From: Auriscalpium vulgare
Lineage: Eukaryota; Basidiomycota; Agaricomycetes; Russulales; Auriscalpiaceae
DNA: 64,000 bases
Assembly (NCBI GenBank): GCA_019915015.1
Contig: JAHBBC010000009.1
Coordinates: forward strand, 930,001 to 994,000
Direction: 5' to 3'
The translations under genes and the position numbers were made by a program. Positions 32,396 to 45,000 of this stretch are shown one piece after another; within the stretch, counting starts at the first letter, position 1; every line of letters begins with the position of its first letter. The notes beneath the pieces are model-generated. The model saw only the letters and a program-made list of their open reading frames with translations, did no database searches and was not told the origin of the DNA.

Positions 32396-34306
32396 ATGGG
32401 TCTTCTCCCCATGCCGTCCCATATTGCCAGGCTTCTGCCTGTCGAACGTATTAAATTTATATCTATCGCAATATCTATCACATTCATTGCAGTGGGTCTC
32501 TTCCTCGAGCCATCCGACACGGCGAGACTCCTCCTACCAATCACACCGTTACTCGTCATTTCATCCATTTCTACGCTCCAAGTCTTCCCCAAGATCTCCG
32601 CCTCGGACATCGTGACGCTTCAATATACCTCGGCCGAGGGTAAGCGGAAGGTCGTCGGTGCCAAGATCCGCATCGAACCCCTGCGCCATTCATTCACCAC
32701 GATGAAACGCAAGCTATCCACGGTTCTCTTCATGGAGTATCCGATTACTCTGGAGATCAGCGTGGAGGGCAAGGACCTCTGGTTCAAAGGAGACTCAACA
32801 CGAAGGAACACTATTGGTTCCGCCAAGTCAGTTTTGAAGAGGGTCTTCCAGGAACTTCTCCTTCCGCAGTGTCACCGGTGGCAGACGGTATCCTTCCAGC
32901 TCCCAGAAGAGCTCTTGGGTAGCCTCGACGAGATCTTCGGCGATGTGCCTGCGGACTGGACGGGCCTCGTAGGCTTGACCGGAGTGGATTTCGAGGGCGT
33001 CTACGAGGGACTCCATCTTCGGCGAGCACGCCGCCGCACCGCGACGCAGACGACCGTCGGCCTGCGCCCGGATTTTTTCGCCCAATCGTGCAACCTTTCA
33101 TCCATCACTTTCAATAACTGCGTGCCGGACGTCCCCTGGACTCTGCCTGCTTTTGGGGCAACACGCCGCGTCTACTTCAGCAACAGTATCAGCCACGTGG
33201 AGAAGTTCCTGGCTGTCCTGGAATCGTTAACCGCCGCGTCTCCGACTGCAGTTGAGCTGTACAACCTGGAGCTGGACAAGGCGCAAAACGCAAAAGTCGT
33301 CTTGGTGGATATTCGGAACGTAACATCCCTCGTCATTCACGACCGAACTTCCGTGCATCATGGTCATATGTTTGGGTCGGAGGTCCTCCTGCGCTTGCGT
33401 CTGCCGGACTTGACGCACCTTGATGTCTCTGCGGCAACGTACACCTCGTTGCCGGATGCCGAGATGAAGGAAATGAAGGACCGCAGCGCATTGGCCCTGA
33501 AAAATTTCCTGCTGTCGAACCCTCCCCCCCTCCTCAGCCTTCGGGCCGTCAAATTCATGCACTCGGAGCTCGAAGGTGAAATGAAGGCCGCTTTCGAACA
33601 CTTTCTGATACAGCGCGCCTGGAAGAGGCAACACGCCAGTTGGGACCTCGTGTGGGGACGGATTGGCAACGAGTCCGACGCATCTCCGAGTCTGAGATTT
33701 GAAGACTTTCCCTGGCCGACGGTGGAGAAAATCTATGCTCCGCAAGGGGAGCTCATTGAGGCCGCGGATGTCGAGCGCTTCATACGGTTAGGGGCCACTG
33801 ATGCAGGCTCCCTGCCGACGCTCTCTGATCTTCGCAACCTGGATTTGTCGTGGGGGAAATGCGAGGAGAACTTGAACATGCTCTGCGTCAGCGACGAGAA
33901 GGCTGTCCAGGAGGGCATCAAAATCGTCCGGGCGTGTCTCAAGGATGCGATATCAAGGACGGTCATACTCCGAATCAGGGATTTGCGCAGCAAAGACTCG
34001 GACAACCTCAACTGGGACGGTGAATTCGCCTGGTTAAAGGATGCTGGGTTCAAGAGTGCGGGCTGGGAGGGCATCACGGACGACGACGTGGAGACGTTTT
34101 TCGCCTGGCTATCGTCCCCTGTCGATTGGGCTCATGAAGTACGATCCAAATTGAACTCGACGTCACGGCCGCAGGACGTCGAGCCTGCCCTGAAGGTCCT
34201 CACAGAAGTCGTCGATGGCAACCAGCCTGGCGCGGAAGGGGCCAATGTAGTTATGCGGTGTTTAAGTGCCCTGTTCAAGTTTGAGGAGAAGTTGCCAGTC
34301 GAGTAA
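32225..34306 (+). CDS. F-box/LRR-like protein with amplified hydrophobic N-terminal repeats
   Basis: One exon, 693 residues. Residues 1-28 and 29-57 are almost identical units beginning GLFLGPVDIVTLLSNV; two more diverged units follow (GLLPMPSHIARLL and GLFLEPSDTARLL). Each is hydrophobic enough to be a membrane helix or a buried amphipathic helix. From about residue 125 the protein resembles the LRR-like body of agaricomycete F-box proteins: PLRHSFTTMKRKLSTVLFME, CHRWQTVSFQLPEELL, LPDLTHLDVSAATYTSLPDA, LPTLSDLRNLDLSW. A standard F-box is not visible; the repeats occupy its place. A TATA box and CT-rich leader support the start. SCF adaptor is the likely ancestry; present function unknown. 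Confidence 0.75.
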   Translation: MGLFLGPVDIVTLLSNVASIICISTLFLVGLFLGPVDIVTLLSNVASIICLSTLFLEMGLLPMPSHIARLLPVERIKFISIAISITFIAVGLFLEPSDTARLLLPITPLLVISSISTLQVFPKISASDIVTLQYTSAEGKRKVVGAKIRIEPLRHSFTTMKRKLSTVLFMEYPITLEISVEGKDLWFKGDSTRRNTIGSAKSVLKRVFQELLLPQCHRWQTVSFQLPEELLGSLDEIFGDVPADWTGLVGLTGVDFEGVYEGLHLRRARRRTATQTTVGLRPDFFAQSCNLSSITFNNCVPDVPWTLPAFGATRRVYFSNSISHVEKFLAVLESLTAASPTAVELYNLELDKAQNAKVVLVDIRNVTSLVIHDRTSVHHGHMFGSEVLLRLRLPDLTHLDVSAATYTSLPDAEMKEMKDRSALALKNFLLSNPPPLLSLRAVKFMHSELEGEMKAAFEHFLIQRAWKRQHASWDLVWGRIGNESDASPSLRFEDFPWPTVEKIYAPQGELIEAADVERFIRLGATDAGSLPTLSDLRNLDLSWGKCEENLNMLCVSDEKAVQEGIKIVRACLKDAISRTVILRIRDLRSKDSDNLNWDGEFAWLKDAGFKSAGWEGITDDDVETFFAWLSSPVDWAHEVRSKLNSTSRPQDVEPALKVLTEVVDGNQPGAEGANVVMRCLSALFKFEEKLPVE

Positions 34307-34582
34307 TCGCGATCTATGTTTTGTATCGTATCAGCCACTGCTTACATGCCCAATTATTTGTATAATGCTCATTTGTGCGCGAACCTTGTACGACTACGGG
34401 CCCTGACAATCCAGGAGATCTGAGAAGAGAACTAAGAAGAAGTTACAGTTGAACGAGGAGGCCTGGGTTGACCTTATCTTATCTGATATATCAAAGTTCC
34501 TCTCACCTTGTGCAATGAGCTCACTCAATGCCGAGGTCAAGCAGCGTCGGTGCAGTATCTGTGCCTGCGAGCACCCCGCCGC

Positions 34583-36172
34583 TCACTCTCCCCTCCAGTA
34601 CCGCGTCTTCACAAACGGCATGGGAGTCACGACTCCTGGGCGCAGCTTTCCGCGCACCTCCACGGCGAGCTCCGTGCCCTTCTTGTGAAAGCCCGAGCGC
34701 ACGTAGCCCATCGCGATGTTTTTGCTCAGCGTTGGTGACGGGATGCCGGACGTGACCGCTCCTGCGAACATACATATGTCAATACATATGCATCATTATA
34801 CGCGTTATAGGGACTGACCGAGGGCTTCAGATGTTGATGGCGCGACAATCTTTGCGCCCTCTGTGCGAAGGTCAGCACATGTACTGGATGACAGGATATG
34901 CTGGAAGCTTACGCCGTGCTGGCGCGCCCTCGACAATCAGGCCAACGCGCCGCCGTGGCGGGCCGTCCTTCAGATGCCTCAGGACATGTTCTGCGCCAAT
35001 AAAGCCGCCAGCTTCTCGCCGGTCCTTGCCTACCCTGCAATTAACCACCGCAACAAACACACACCAAAAGGCACGCACCAATGACCCAGCTCAAGCCCGC
35101 CTCCACGGGCGTCGTCGTCTCGTCGAGGTCGTTGCCGTACAGGCACATGCCCGCCTCGAGGCGCAGGCTATCGCGCGCGCCGAGCCCCGCGAGCTGCACG
35201 GGCGGCTTCGCCAGCAGCTGCGCGACCTCGAGTGTGTGCGCGGGAGGGATGGATATCTCGAAGCCGTCCTCCCCGGTGTACCCGCCGCGCGCGACGTGCA
35301 GGTTGAAGCCCTCGACGGGGACGAAGGCGGACGTGCCGAACGTGAGCGCGCGCAGGTCGAACGATGTCAGCGCCTGGAGATAGTGCGCGGCCGCCGGGCC
35401 TGAATGGGCGCGCGTGAGCTAGTGGTGCGGGGGGATGGGGGAGAGCGTACCTTGCAGGGCTAGGAGGCCCCAGTCCTCCAGAACTTCGTGCTCGACTACA
35501 CCCTCCTCGGCCTTCTCGCTGTTGTTCCATTCTTCTAGTTTCTGGGCGAACCACGCGAGGTCCGCGTCGCGCCGAGACGCGTTCGTGACGACGTAAAATG
35601 CGTCATCGGCGTGTTTCGTGATCACGGTGTCGTCGATGATGCCCCCGCTTTCGTTCAACAGGACAGAGAGTGTCGAGGAGTAAGGCGCGAGGGAAGATAG
35701 AGAGGAAGGGGTCAGCCATTCGAGAAACTGGCTCGCGGTCTTGCCGAGAAAGCTGCGCAGGAGGATAAGCCGTGATGCGGTCAGACGTGGGGCCGAAGCA
35801 GGCTCACTTGCTCTGAACCATATGTCCAACATCGAAGAGGCCGACGCTGGTTCGTACGTGGTTGTGACTTGTTACTGCGCGAACGGTCAGACGTCGGCCT
35901 CGAGCATGGCGCGCGCCGATACGCACCTTGACCAACGTTTCCATACGACAGCGGCATTTGGTACCCTCCAAACGGCACCATTTTGGCGCCATTATTGACG
36001 TGAAAGTCGTAAAGCCCTGTCTTTCTGAGCTGGTGCACGCGATTAGTGTGTGTCTTTCGCGAGACTGGCTGCTGCACCTCACCTCCTGAGCGCCGACAGC
36101 AGTCGCGAGGCCTCGCGCTCGCGCTGTGCGGAGAACAGCAACAGAACACGAGGAGACTTTGGTCCTCAACAT
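34583..36172 (-). CDS. GCV1: Aminomethyltransferase (glycine cleavage T-protein)
   Basis: T-protein moves the aminomethyl carbon to tetrahydrofolate in the mitochondrial glycine cleavage complex. The start at 36172 gives [25 protein letters not shown], a typical mitochondrial presequence. Then [118 protein letters not shown] and [20 protein letters not shown]. The end, [20 protein letters not shown] to KTRYWRGE, reaches the stop at 34583. Six or so short introns, all in frame. It is the intact source of the two AMT relics. The start is 182 bases from the divergent DnaJ gene start, suggesting a shared promoter region. Confidence 0.93.
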
Positions 36173-36354
36173 CGTCGGAGCGGAAGAAAAGTCGACGAGG
36201 ACGTAAATCTTTGCGGCAAAGACATGTGCGCAGAGGACTCGGTGAACCGGCAAATTCCGTCGTGACCTCACCGACCTCGACGACGACCACCGCTCGACCC
36301 CCGCACTCCGCACGACCATCCAGCAGTCGACAAACACCTCGATGATCTCCCCGC
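36173..36354. promoter_or_regulatory. Short divergent promoter region
   Basis: 182 bases separate the start codons of the minus-strand AMT gene and the plus-strand DnaJ gene, so both promoters must lie here or overlap. No clear TATA box was found. Confidence 0.5.
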
Positions 36355-37129
36355 ATGTTGGTGCTTTTTAGAGGAGGAGTTTTGCCTCTGAAGTGTGCCG
36401 TGACATCGAGGCTGGCCTCAACTTCCGCTTATCCGTTTCCTTCCAATGCACACCCGACTCCCCACCAAATATTTCACCTCTCTCCGGGGGCAACTCGCGC
36501 GGAAATAAAGTCCAGATGTTTGCGCCTCTTTCTTTTCCCTGTTTGCGTCTGACCACTCTGTCAGATTATGACCTCGTACGCGCACACCACCCCGACTCCC
36601 CTGCGTGCCGGTCACTTCCCCCGGACGTCCGCCACGCGCGGTTCCAGGCAATCACGGCGGCCTACGACAATCTGCGCGGTCGCTCACGGCACCACACGTC
36701 GTCGCAGTCTACCGGGGACGATATCTTCGCTGAAGAGCTGGAACGGCGGCGAGCGCAGCATCATCGGAGACGGCAGTACCATGCGCGGTATGGTACTCGA
36801 GCGGACGTGCTCAATAGCGACGCCGATGAAGCTTGGAAGGATCGTATAATCGTCATAGTCGGGCTCACGGTAAGCGCACGACGATTTGCATTTATTTCAT
36901 GCCATCTAGCTTATCTCTCCTCCAGTCCCTCATTGTAGGCTTTGCCCCGGCGCTGTTCTCCATGTCCAATGTCCACGAACAGCGCCATCTCTCCGCGTCT
37001 GCAAACCTAGCAGCGGCGCGTCGTGAAGCGCGGGAGTATGGCCTGGAGCGGAGGAAGGAGATACGCAAGCGGGTGACGGAGTACAAGGGAGAGCGAGAGA
37101 GGCCGGAGGATCGCAGAGAAGATGCATGA
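36355..37129 (+). CDS. J-domain (DnaJ-like) protein with C-terminal membrane segment
   Basis: Exon 1 (from 36355) has a basic, Ser-rich N-terminus that fits a mitochondrial presequence, then HQIFHLSPGATRAEIKSR. The intron gtttgc...ctgtcag joins to YYDLVRAHHPDSPACRS, giving the HPD motif needed to stimulate Hsp70. FQAITAAYDNLRG closes the J-domain. After a charged linker, DRIIVIVGLT joined through a second intron to SLIVGFAPALFSM makes one hydrophobic helix. The tail AARREAREYGLERRKEIRKR is highly charged; stop 37127-37129. About 210 residues. It resembles small membrane J-proteins such as yeast Jid1 in layout (inference). It ends about 140 bases from the CDA stop, tail to tail. Confidence 0.85.
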
Positions 37130-37269
37130 AGAGACATCAGAACTACCTAGGTGCGTGCATGCGACACGACCACGAGGAGCAATACACGTTGCTTAGATCA
37201 TGTACAATGGGAGCGTTGTACTGAAATTATACGCAAGAAGATCACTGCATACAGAATGTCTCAACCCTG

Positions 37270-37959
<690 letters not shown>

Positions 37960-38234
37960 TATAAATGGTGCACAATGTGAGATAGATGCGGAGGATATGA
38001 AAGAGTCTCAGAGGGTCCAAACTTGAGGGAGACTCGGAAACTTGGATATAGCGATAAGATAAGATCAACGGCGCTCCTCTCCGATGGCCTGGTTGGTCGG
38101 CCTGCGTAGACTGGTGACTAGCTTTGATCAACAGTGAAGACGGGGTGGGTACTGTGAGATCCGGCATACGAGATATTAAATAATCGGGGTATAAAAGCAG
38201 TAGTAGCTGATACGGTAACAAACATAGATGTCGA

Positions 38235-39910
38235 CTACGGGAGTGGTGGCAACGGCCTCTGATGATGACTGCTCGCTGAAGAGATCTTGGGAAGTGACTG
38301 TATACGTTGATGACACTTCGCTTGCAGGAGTGGTGGCAACGGTCTCCGATAATGACTGCTCGCTGGAGAGATCTTGGGAAGTGACTGTATACGTTGATGA
38401 CACTTCGCTTGTAGGAGTGGTGGCAACGGTCTCCGATAATGACTGCTCGCTGGAGAGATCTTGGGAAGTGACTGTATACGTTGATGACAATTCGCTTGCA
38501 GGAGTGGTGGCAACGGCCTCCGATGACGACTGCTCGCTGGAGAGATCTTGGGAGGTGACCGTATAAGTTGATCATGATGTCGATTCGCTTGCAGGAGTGG
38601 CGGAGGAGGCAATGCCGCAGTGGAGCTAGCTGTAGACGACGTGGAATCCCCTGCTTTGCTTGACACGGCCCCAGGTGGTGCTGAAGATGACGAGGTCCCA
38701 GAAGACGCAGCGTCTGGCGACGCTCCTTGTACAGCAGTCGGAAGCGGGCGTCGTATGGTCACATTCTCTGGCAGTGGCGAGCTGCCGAACAGAGACGCGA
38801 TCTTGTGTGAGAACCTTCCCCAGCAGTAGTTGCATAGTTCAGCCGGATTTCCTGCAATATATCCCGTGGTTTGACCTAATCCACAAATGATCAGCATGCT
38901 CCGTGATGCACTGGATCGCGAGCAGGTAACGTACAGGCAGTGCACCTGACCACCTTGGGGTACAAGAGAAACCTGCCCTTGTTGAGGAGCGCTCGGCTAG
39001 ACATGGGCTTCGTCGTGGGTAAGCCCCCTTCAACCTCGTCCGGTATACCCTTACCCAGCCTGCGGATAAAGTCCAGTCCTGAGTGCGACGTCGACTTCGC
39101 AGGCGGGTAGGACGGGGTTGGCGCGTATCTCGGTTGCGACGCTGATGCTTGTACCCTCACTGGTGGCACAACCTGCGCCACCGCCTGCTGTGATAGGGAC
39201 GCGTAGAAGTCGAGCGCAAAGTCGAACATCAACTCGGACCGCGCTATCGGCACCCGTTGCTGCTGCATCCAAGCGCGCGTTTCGTCGCCTCCACGCGGCT
39301 GCTCCTGCTGCCTCCTCGCACGACCCGGAGCTACACCAATTGTTCGCATGTCCGCGGCGGGCTGGAAGGGTCGTCTAGGTCCAAGCGCAAGTGTTATCTC
39401 CCCGTTGATGCGGTCCGGCCTGCGGCTGTATGAGGGCGGCGGGACATTGAGTCCCGGACTACGCGGCGGAAGGTTGATCTCGTGTTGCTGGCGCGGCACG
39501 CCGGCGCGCGGAATGTAGTCCGGAGGAGGCCCCTCTGCGTCGAGCTCTTCTGGCGAAGGGTACCCGGCGGTCACCCCGGTCACAGCGATGCGCGTCGCGG
39601 CAGGACCGGTGTCTGACGTAGAACAATCGTGCAAGCAGTCTGACCAAGGTAGTGAAGACGCCGGCGACGTGGAACGGCTGGTGGCAGCGGAGGCAAGGGG
39701 CAAATCGAAGAGCAACTGCGGCAGCGCGTTGAGCACGGCGGGATTGACAGTCTCTCGCGTGAGCCGTTGGGTGAAGTCGTCGATCTCTTCGGAGGTCCAT
39801 CGCGACGCGGCTGGGTGTGAGGACGGCGTGTCTTTCGACGGCGTGCTGGCTCCTGAGCTCCCTGCTTTGCGCCGCGTCGGGCTGAGCGCGCTGAAAACGT
39901 TCAAGGTCAT
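38235..39910 (-). CDS. Pro-rich zinc-ribbon-like hypothetical protein, arm B copy
   Basis: Two exons, 39910-38935 and 38875-38235. The start MTLNVFSALSPTRRKAGSS and islands such as SRWTSEEIDDFTQRLTRET match the arm A paralogue. Near the intron: KGIPDEVEGGLPTTKPMSSR, LLNKGRFLLYPKVVRC and, across the splice, CTACQTTGYIAG then LCNYCWGRF, giving a four-cysteine ribbon. The C-terminus differs strongly from arm A: a 29-residue unit (KISPASSHYRRPLPPLLQAK plus CHQRIQSLP) is repeated in tandem by the 87-bp minisatellite. The function is unknown. An open frame kept through all the repeats suggests that the protein is, or was recently, expressed. Confidence 0.65.
38241..38600. repeat. 87-bp in-frame minisatellite
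   Basis: GAGTGGTGGCAACGG recurs at 38241, 38328, 38415 and 38502 (spacing exactly 87), and a fifth unit starts at 38595 after 93 bases. Units differ by a few bases. 87 and 93 are multiples of three, so the frame of the minus-strand gene is kept. Confidence 0.92.
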
Positions 39911-40149
39911 CTATCTGCAGGTAACATGTGCGCTCGTGAATCAGAGCACAACAGCGAGCAACGCGGGTCACTTACCGTGATGGTTAGGATTGCAAGGTGG
40001 GATCGTTTGAATGGATTGAAACTGCGGGACACGGTGATGGTTAAATAATAGAGGAGTCGTCACTGCATCCATTATTGGATTTGCCGCAAATCAGGCTATG
40101 TGCAGTGCTTTCACGGCTTCAGGCGGGGTCCACGGTAACCCGTTGTTTT

Positions 40150-41222
40150 TCACACCGGCAGCAAGGTGGCTATTATTGCGGCTTTGATCTCAATGTACGC
40201 GTCGGGGGGCGCGGGTGTTATTGTAAGATTCTGTAAGCAGGAGTGCAGGTATGTCACAAAGACACGAAGCGCGAGAAACTCATCAATGTCAGTCGTTTGC
40301 ACAGCTGTCAGTATATAGTTGTCGCCCCATGCATTACAGAGAATCTGTGGAACGTTGATCCACATACTCGTTTCGACCTAGTGCACCTCTTCTGGGGGAA
40401 CACTCTGCCTACTCCTCCGCATGTCTCGCAAGGCAGCTCGTCGAAGAACAGGAACGGCGTCATGCCCCGCCCGCCGCAACGCTAGCACAGCTGTTCCGCC
40501 GATGTGCGGGTCGCCAGGCATTACGACGATCGCACCGGGGTGGCCGCATGCCAGGGAGTACAGTAACGGGATGAGAGCATCCGGTTGAGCGGCGGCGGAC
40601 TTCGAGGCTGCGATGCGGAGGGACGATGCCCGGGGGAGTGAGGTAGGACGAGGAGGGTGCCTGCGGAGGTCCAAAAGTGGCTTCTGGAACGACCACTTGG
40701 TGCGGTTGCCTTGCGACTCATTCGGGCACCACGGACTCGAGTCGAAGATGATCGTGTATGTGCACCCGTAGCGTTCCCAATATTCCTTTCGACACGGGTG
40801 TGTTGGATCGTAGGATTTGTACCCCGTGTTAAGGCCTGCAAAAGATCAGTTGTCGCGTCACCAAAGTCTTCAACTTGACGCACATTTGTCGCGGGTAGAT
40901 ACGCGATAATCCTGCCTTTGTTCAGCAGGGGATGGCCGCGAGTGGGCGGCGACGTCGGCCGCCCATCATCCGAGGGGTCGCTTCCACTTCCGCCTCCCCT
41001 ACTATGGCGCGGGTTCGACCCTGCCGCTGAGCTCGGGCGTCGCGGCGGTTCTCCTGGCGGGGGCGCAAGCCGTGGCTGTGGGGCATCCGGGCATCCCGGG
41101 GCATCCTGTCCTGGCGTGCCGGCGCCCGTAGAGTAAAACTCCCTGACAAAGTCAGATAGATCCGCCTGCGGGCTCGTTGGCTGTGACTGCGGACAGTAGT
41201 CGGGCGAGGGAGCGCGGAGCAA
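40150..41222 (-). pseudogene. Relic of Cys-rich hypothetical gene, arm B copy
   Basis: Minus-strand frames give a Pro-rich part with QADLSDFVREFYSTGAG and HPLLNKGRIIAYLPATN. After an intron comes LNTGYKSYDPTHPCRK, EYWERYGCTYTIIFDSSPW and TKWSFQKPLLDLRRHP. This resembles a CxxCxNTGY...CxxCW ribbon related to the one in the neighbouring zinc-ribbon gene. The CxxCxGxG end is broken: one extra A near 40495 and a TAG shift the frame away from CWRCGGRG. A last block CLQNLTITPAPPDAYIEIKA is shared with arm A. It is probably a decayed gene. Confidence 0.5.
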
Positions 41223-41535
41223 GGGAGATGTCTGCGCAGACTCGGGAGTCGGAGAGGTCCAGACTACCAGCCTTGCGCCGTGGATGAGGACCTTAACCCC
41301 ATTCTAGGTTTACGGGTGTAACATCGCTTTATCGTATACTACTAACTAGTGTTCAGCGTCGACCTTCCTCGTCTCGTGGACATCTATGGACGACACCGTG
41401 TCAAATCGCCTCCATATCTCAGGCCTAACTCCTGCTATTACTCTGGGTGATCTTTTGCGCAGACTTGGCTCGTTTGGCGCTCTTGATGGACTTGGGAAGC
41501 TCGACGCTCTTGGCCAGCCCTGAAGTTTTGTTCAT

Positions 41536-41890
41536 GTGATGTTGGAGAGTACGAAGTCAAAGCTCGAAAAATGTACGAATGTGTTCGGTTTCAATGGAGG
41601 TAGACATCTGACCGTCTCCAGGCATGAACGTGCAGAGCGCGGCGTGTCGACCACACGTGGCACACTATACCTTCGTGCGCACAGGCACGGACTCGGAAGA
41701 GATCCGCGCGCGCTGGGAGGCGACGCGTGGGGAGCTGACGCGGGAGTGGAAGTGGAGGCTCCGCGAGGCGGCGAAAAGCCGGCGGAGAAGGGGCGGGGAT
41801 ATCAGATGTGGTGCAATTCCCGAGGTCTGAGAAGTGGCACGGACTTACTAGTAGGGAGATATTCCCCGCAAGTTATGCGGTGTCGATAAC
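41536..41890 (+). pseudogene. Decayed gene of unknown family, arm B copy
   Basis: Plus-strand MMLESTKSKLEKCTNV and RHLTVSRHERAERG match the arm A relic. The block with GTDSEEIRARWEATRGELTR and LREAAKSRRRRGG follows almost at once, so the middle (including CRRHFARHKGKC) has been deleted here. A basic, helical, possibly RNA- or DNA-binding tail is suggested. Family not recognised. Confidence 0.45.
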
Positions 41891-42096
41891 TTTCCTTCAT
41901 GTGTGCCGGGGCCTTGGATGGCCGCGCACTTGGCCGCGGAAAGCACACTCGATTGCTGCACTGGTTCGTTCATAGCTCACATTCAAAAGAATGAAAAAAA
42001 AGACAAGAGACAACGGTGTGATGCATGATATATAGTAAGATGAGACGGACACAAAAAAGGGCCGAGGGAGACATGGTCAGAGTGGATATGCAGCAT

Positions 42097-45000
42097 TCAA
42101 GCATCGTGCGTGGCAAGATACTCCGCAACAATCTTGGGAACCTGCGGGGTGCGCGGCTTGACATCGCAAACGAATGGCTTCGGGCGGCTACAAAGCAGTC
42201 GGAGCTCTACATTAGCTGCAAAGGGACCCAAATGCGATGAACGCTTACGAGATGACGTCGCCGACTGTCTCGACGGAGGGGATAATGGGTTTTCCATCTG
42301 GCCCGATCGTGGGCGACACCTGGAAGCCGGCAACGGATTTAGCGACGTTGATCCAGACGGAGACGTCTGCCAGGTGCGTCCCAGGGCAGACGCTAAACGG
42401 AGAATGCGGTCAGTGTAAGGAGTTTAGAAAGAGAAATGCAGCTCGTACCGTCGTCCGAAACCGAAGCAATACTCTTCGGGGTGCATCTCGGGATTCGGGC
42501 CCATAAACCTGATACACGCTTTGATTAGAAGTAACTACAGGCGAGAACAAAGCGACACCCACCGGTCGGGATTGAAAACCATCGGGTCTTTGTACACCGC
42601 TGGGTCGTGCAGAAATTTCCTAAGTTATAGCTTAGTATCAACTGCGCAGCTTCATTTGTTGCGCTACTTTACCAGACATTAGGAATGACCTAGGTATGGG
42701 TTCAACAACAAGCTAGAAGTGGGAGTGTAGAATAGGACAAACATATGTGCCTTCGGGGATGGCATAGCCCTTGTATATGTCATCACGCAGAACTCGGTGA
42801 GGTATAGCCTGAGAAAATCATGAGCCTCTACCTGTTCGTTAACACGACAGTGGAAAGCCTACAAGGGGGACTATAGGTAACCAACGCAGTAACTAATAGC
42901 GTAGAATGAGTTTGCCGCGACGGTGAAACGGGTGAATGAATGTACGTACCTCCTTACAGATGGCCTCGACGTAAGGCAGATCATCACGATCAGCGAATGA
43001 CGGCAGTCTCTCGCGCCCAATGACCCGGTCTATCTCCTCGTGCGCCTTCTGCTGCACATGGGGATGTAGCGTCACAGCTAGGAAGTAGGCGTAAACGACA
43101 GAGACGGTCTGTGGATGGTATGTATCATGGAAAGGATCAATTTAGGTGAAGTTGGCTCACAGTATCGGCACCGGCTGTATGCACAAAACAGTAGTATGAG
43201 TTTGCGCCACATGACATGAAAGCATTCCAATAACTACTTACCGCCATAGAACGAACCCGCACTCCACTTGATCTCGTGTATCCGATCCCCTGATATATCT
43301 TTGTCCTGAAGCAAATTCGCAGTGTACGACGGTCGGGCCTCTCCACGAGCCTGATTAGAGTCAGTATGAGATCCATGTGGCTACGGGACAGAGTTAGACG
43401 AACCAACTGCTCTTGCACCCACGCGAAAGGAACATCCGCCAGATCATCACAATTCTTTCTGTACTCCGCTGCGATCCGCTTGAAGCCTGCGCCCGGGAAC
43501 CATGAGGGGACATACTTAAGCCACGGGAGGACGTCGACGAGGAACATCCCGGGCATGACCTTCGAGAATTGTAGAAGTGTCTGAGCGACTGGTAAGGCGA
43601 GACGTGGAGATGCGGATGCGGATGCAGTGACGCACCCTGTCGGCTAAGTCAACGAGGGGATCCGAACCCTCTTCCTCGATGCGATAGCCGTATGTGATCT
43701 GGAGAACCATAGCACCAGCAGTCCTGTACAAGTCCTGAGCATGTGAAAGAATTGTTCCAGACACGATTGCCTACTTCCGTGTAGCCTGTGTTGCGGACGA
43801 TGTTCAAGGAAAGGTTACTCGTGCAAAACGACCGTACTCTTACCTCGTCGAGCTTCGTAGGTTTGTCCATGACGCGCTTCAGGAACATCGTAGATTGATA
43901 TTCCTCCGCAGGATAGAACTTGACCATGCTCCCCTTCGTCCCAATCACACGACCGATCAACTTGCGGTACTCACGCAATCTGCCCTCAGTCAGATAATAA
44001 ATAAGGGGAGCTCAGAGTAGACCGTTTTCGTTTCCGTTTCGTTTTCAAACGCCTTTCGTTTTCGATTCGGCGCCCCGGCGTGATATTACATAATGTCACT
44101 CAATCTACGCCGCTGCGCGACACCGCCGCCATTGCTTTCGAGCTCTTCCACCAGCCATGGCCCGTGCTACCTACCACGATGAGATTATCGACGCATACAT
44201 CACATATATGGCTATCCAGATGGCACTCATGCCTCCATCTTCAGCCACAGCTATGATGGAGCAGCTCCAACGCGATAGCTCAATCCTTCACACCATCCTA
44301 TCCTCCCGCTACATCAACCCCCGTCCTCCCGTCGTTAAAGCCGGCAATCTCCAGCTTGCATGGGAGTATGCACAGGATCCTGCCCATCACCACCGCTTTA
44401 TCAACATGCTCCGTGTCTCTCCCCACGTCTTCGACACTATCCTTGGCCTCATCGAGGGTCATCCCGTATTCCAGAACAACTCGAACACCCCGCAGGAGGA
44501 TATCCGAACGCAATTAGCGGTGACCCTGTACCGTATGGGTCGCTATGGCAATGGCGCATCTCTCGAGGATATCAGCCGTGCAGCGGGCTGTTCAGAGGGC
44601 GCTGTGGAGCTATACACGGAGAGATGTCAGGAGGCGCTGATGTCCTTGCATGGGATGTTTGTACGGCCGCTAACAGAGGAGGAGAAAGAGGTCGAGAAAA
44701 GGTGGATTGATGAGCAGCTTGGTTTCACGGGATCCACCTGGAGGGAGGGATGGGTGATGTACGACGGGACAATTGTTGTCCTGTACAGTCGCCCCGGCCT
44801 CGACGGTGACGCGTACTACACAAGGAAGTGCAACTATGGGTTCAACGTCCAGGTATGCTGGATATCTTCTAATAGCTCCTGACTGACATATCTGTACACA
44901 GATTGGCAATACACCGTCGAATCTACGAATCGTTGACTATTCGCTTGGCATGACCGGTTCTGCTCATGATGCATCTGCATTTGAGCATACTGCAGCTGTC

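Noticed and set aside
34831..35403. 190-codon plus-strand open frame
   Set aside because: It is antisense to the well-supported AMT exons and Arg-rich, a typical GC-rich shadow.
38228..38566. Plus-strand open frame made of repeated VVATVSDNDCSLERSWEVTV units
   Set aside because: It is a by-product of the 87-bp minisatellite, which is open in several frames. The minus-strand frame continues into the zinc-ribbon gene and is the better coding choice.
38241..38600. CRISPR array
   Set aside because: The repeats are contiguous 87-bp units without unique spacers and lie in a coding frame of a eukaryotic genome.
42840..42900. Apparent frameshift in P450-2 at the donor after the ExxR exon
   Set aside because: Recounting showed five consecutive G on the plus strand (ACAAGGGGGACTATAGG), which restores V-P-L in frame ahead of a GTAGGC donor. 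The exon is intact.
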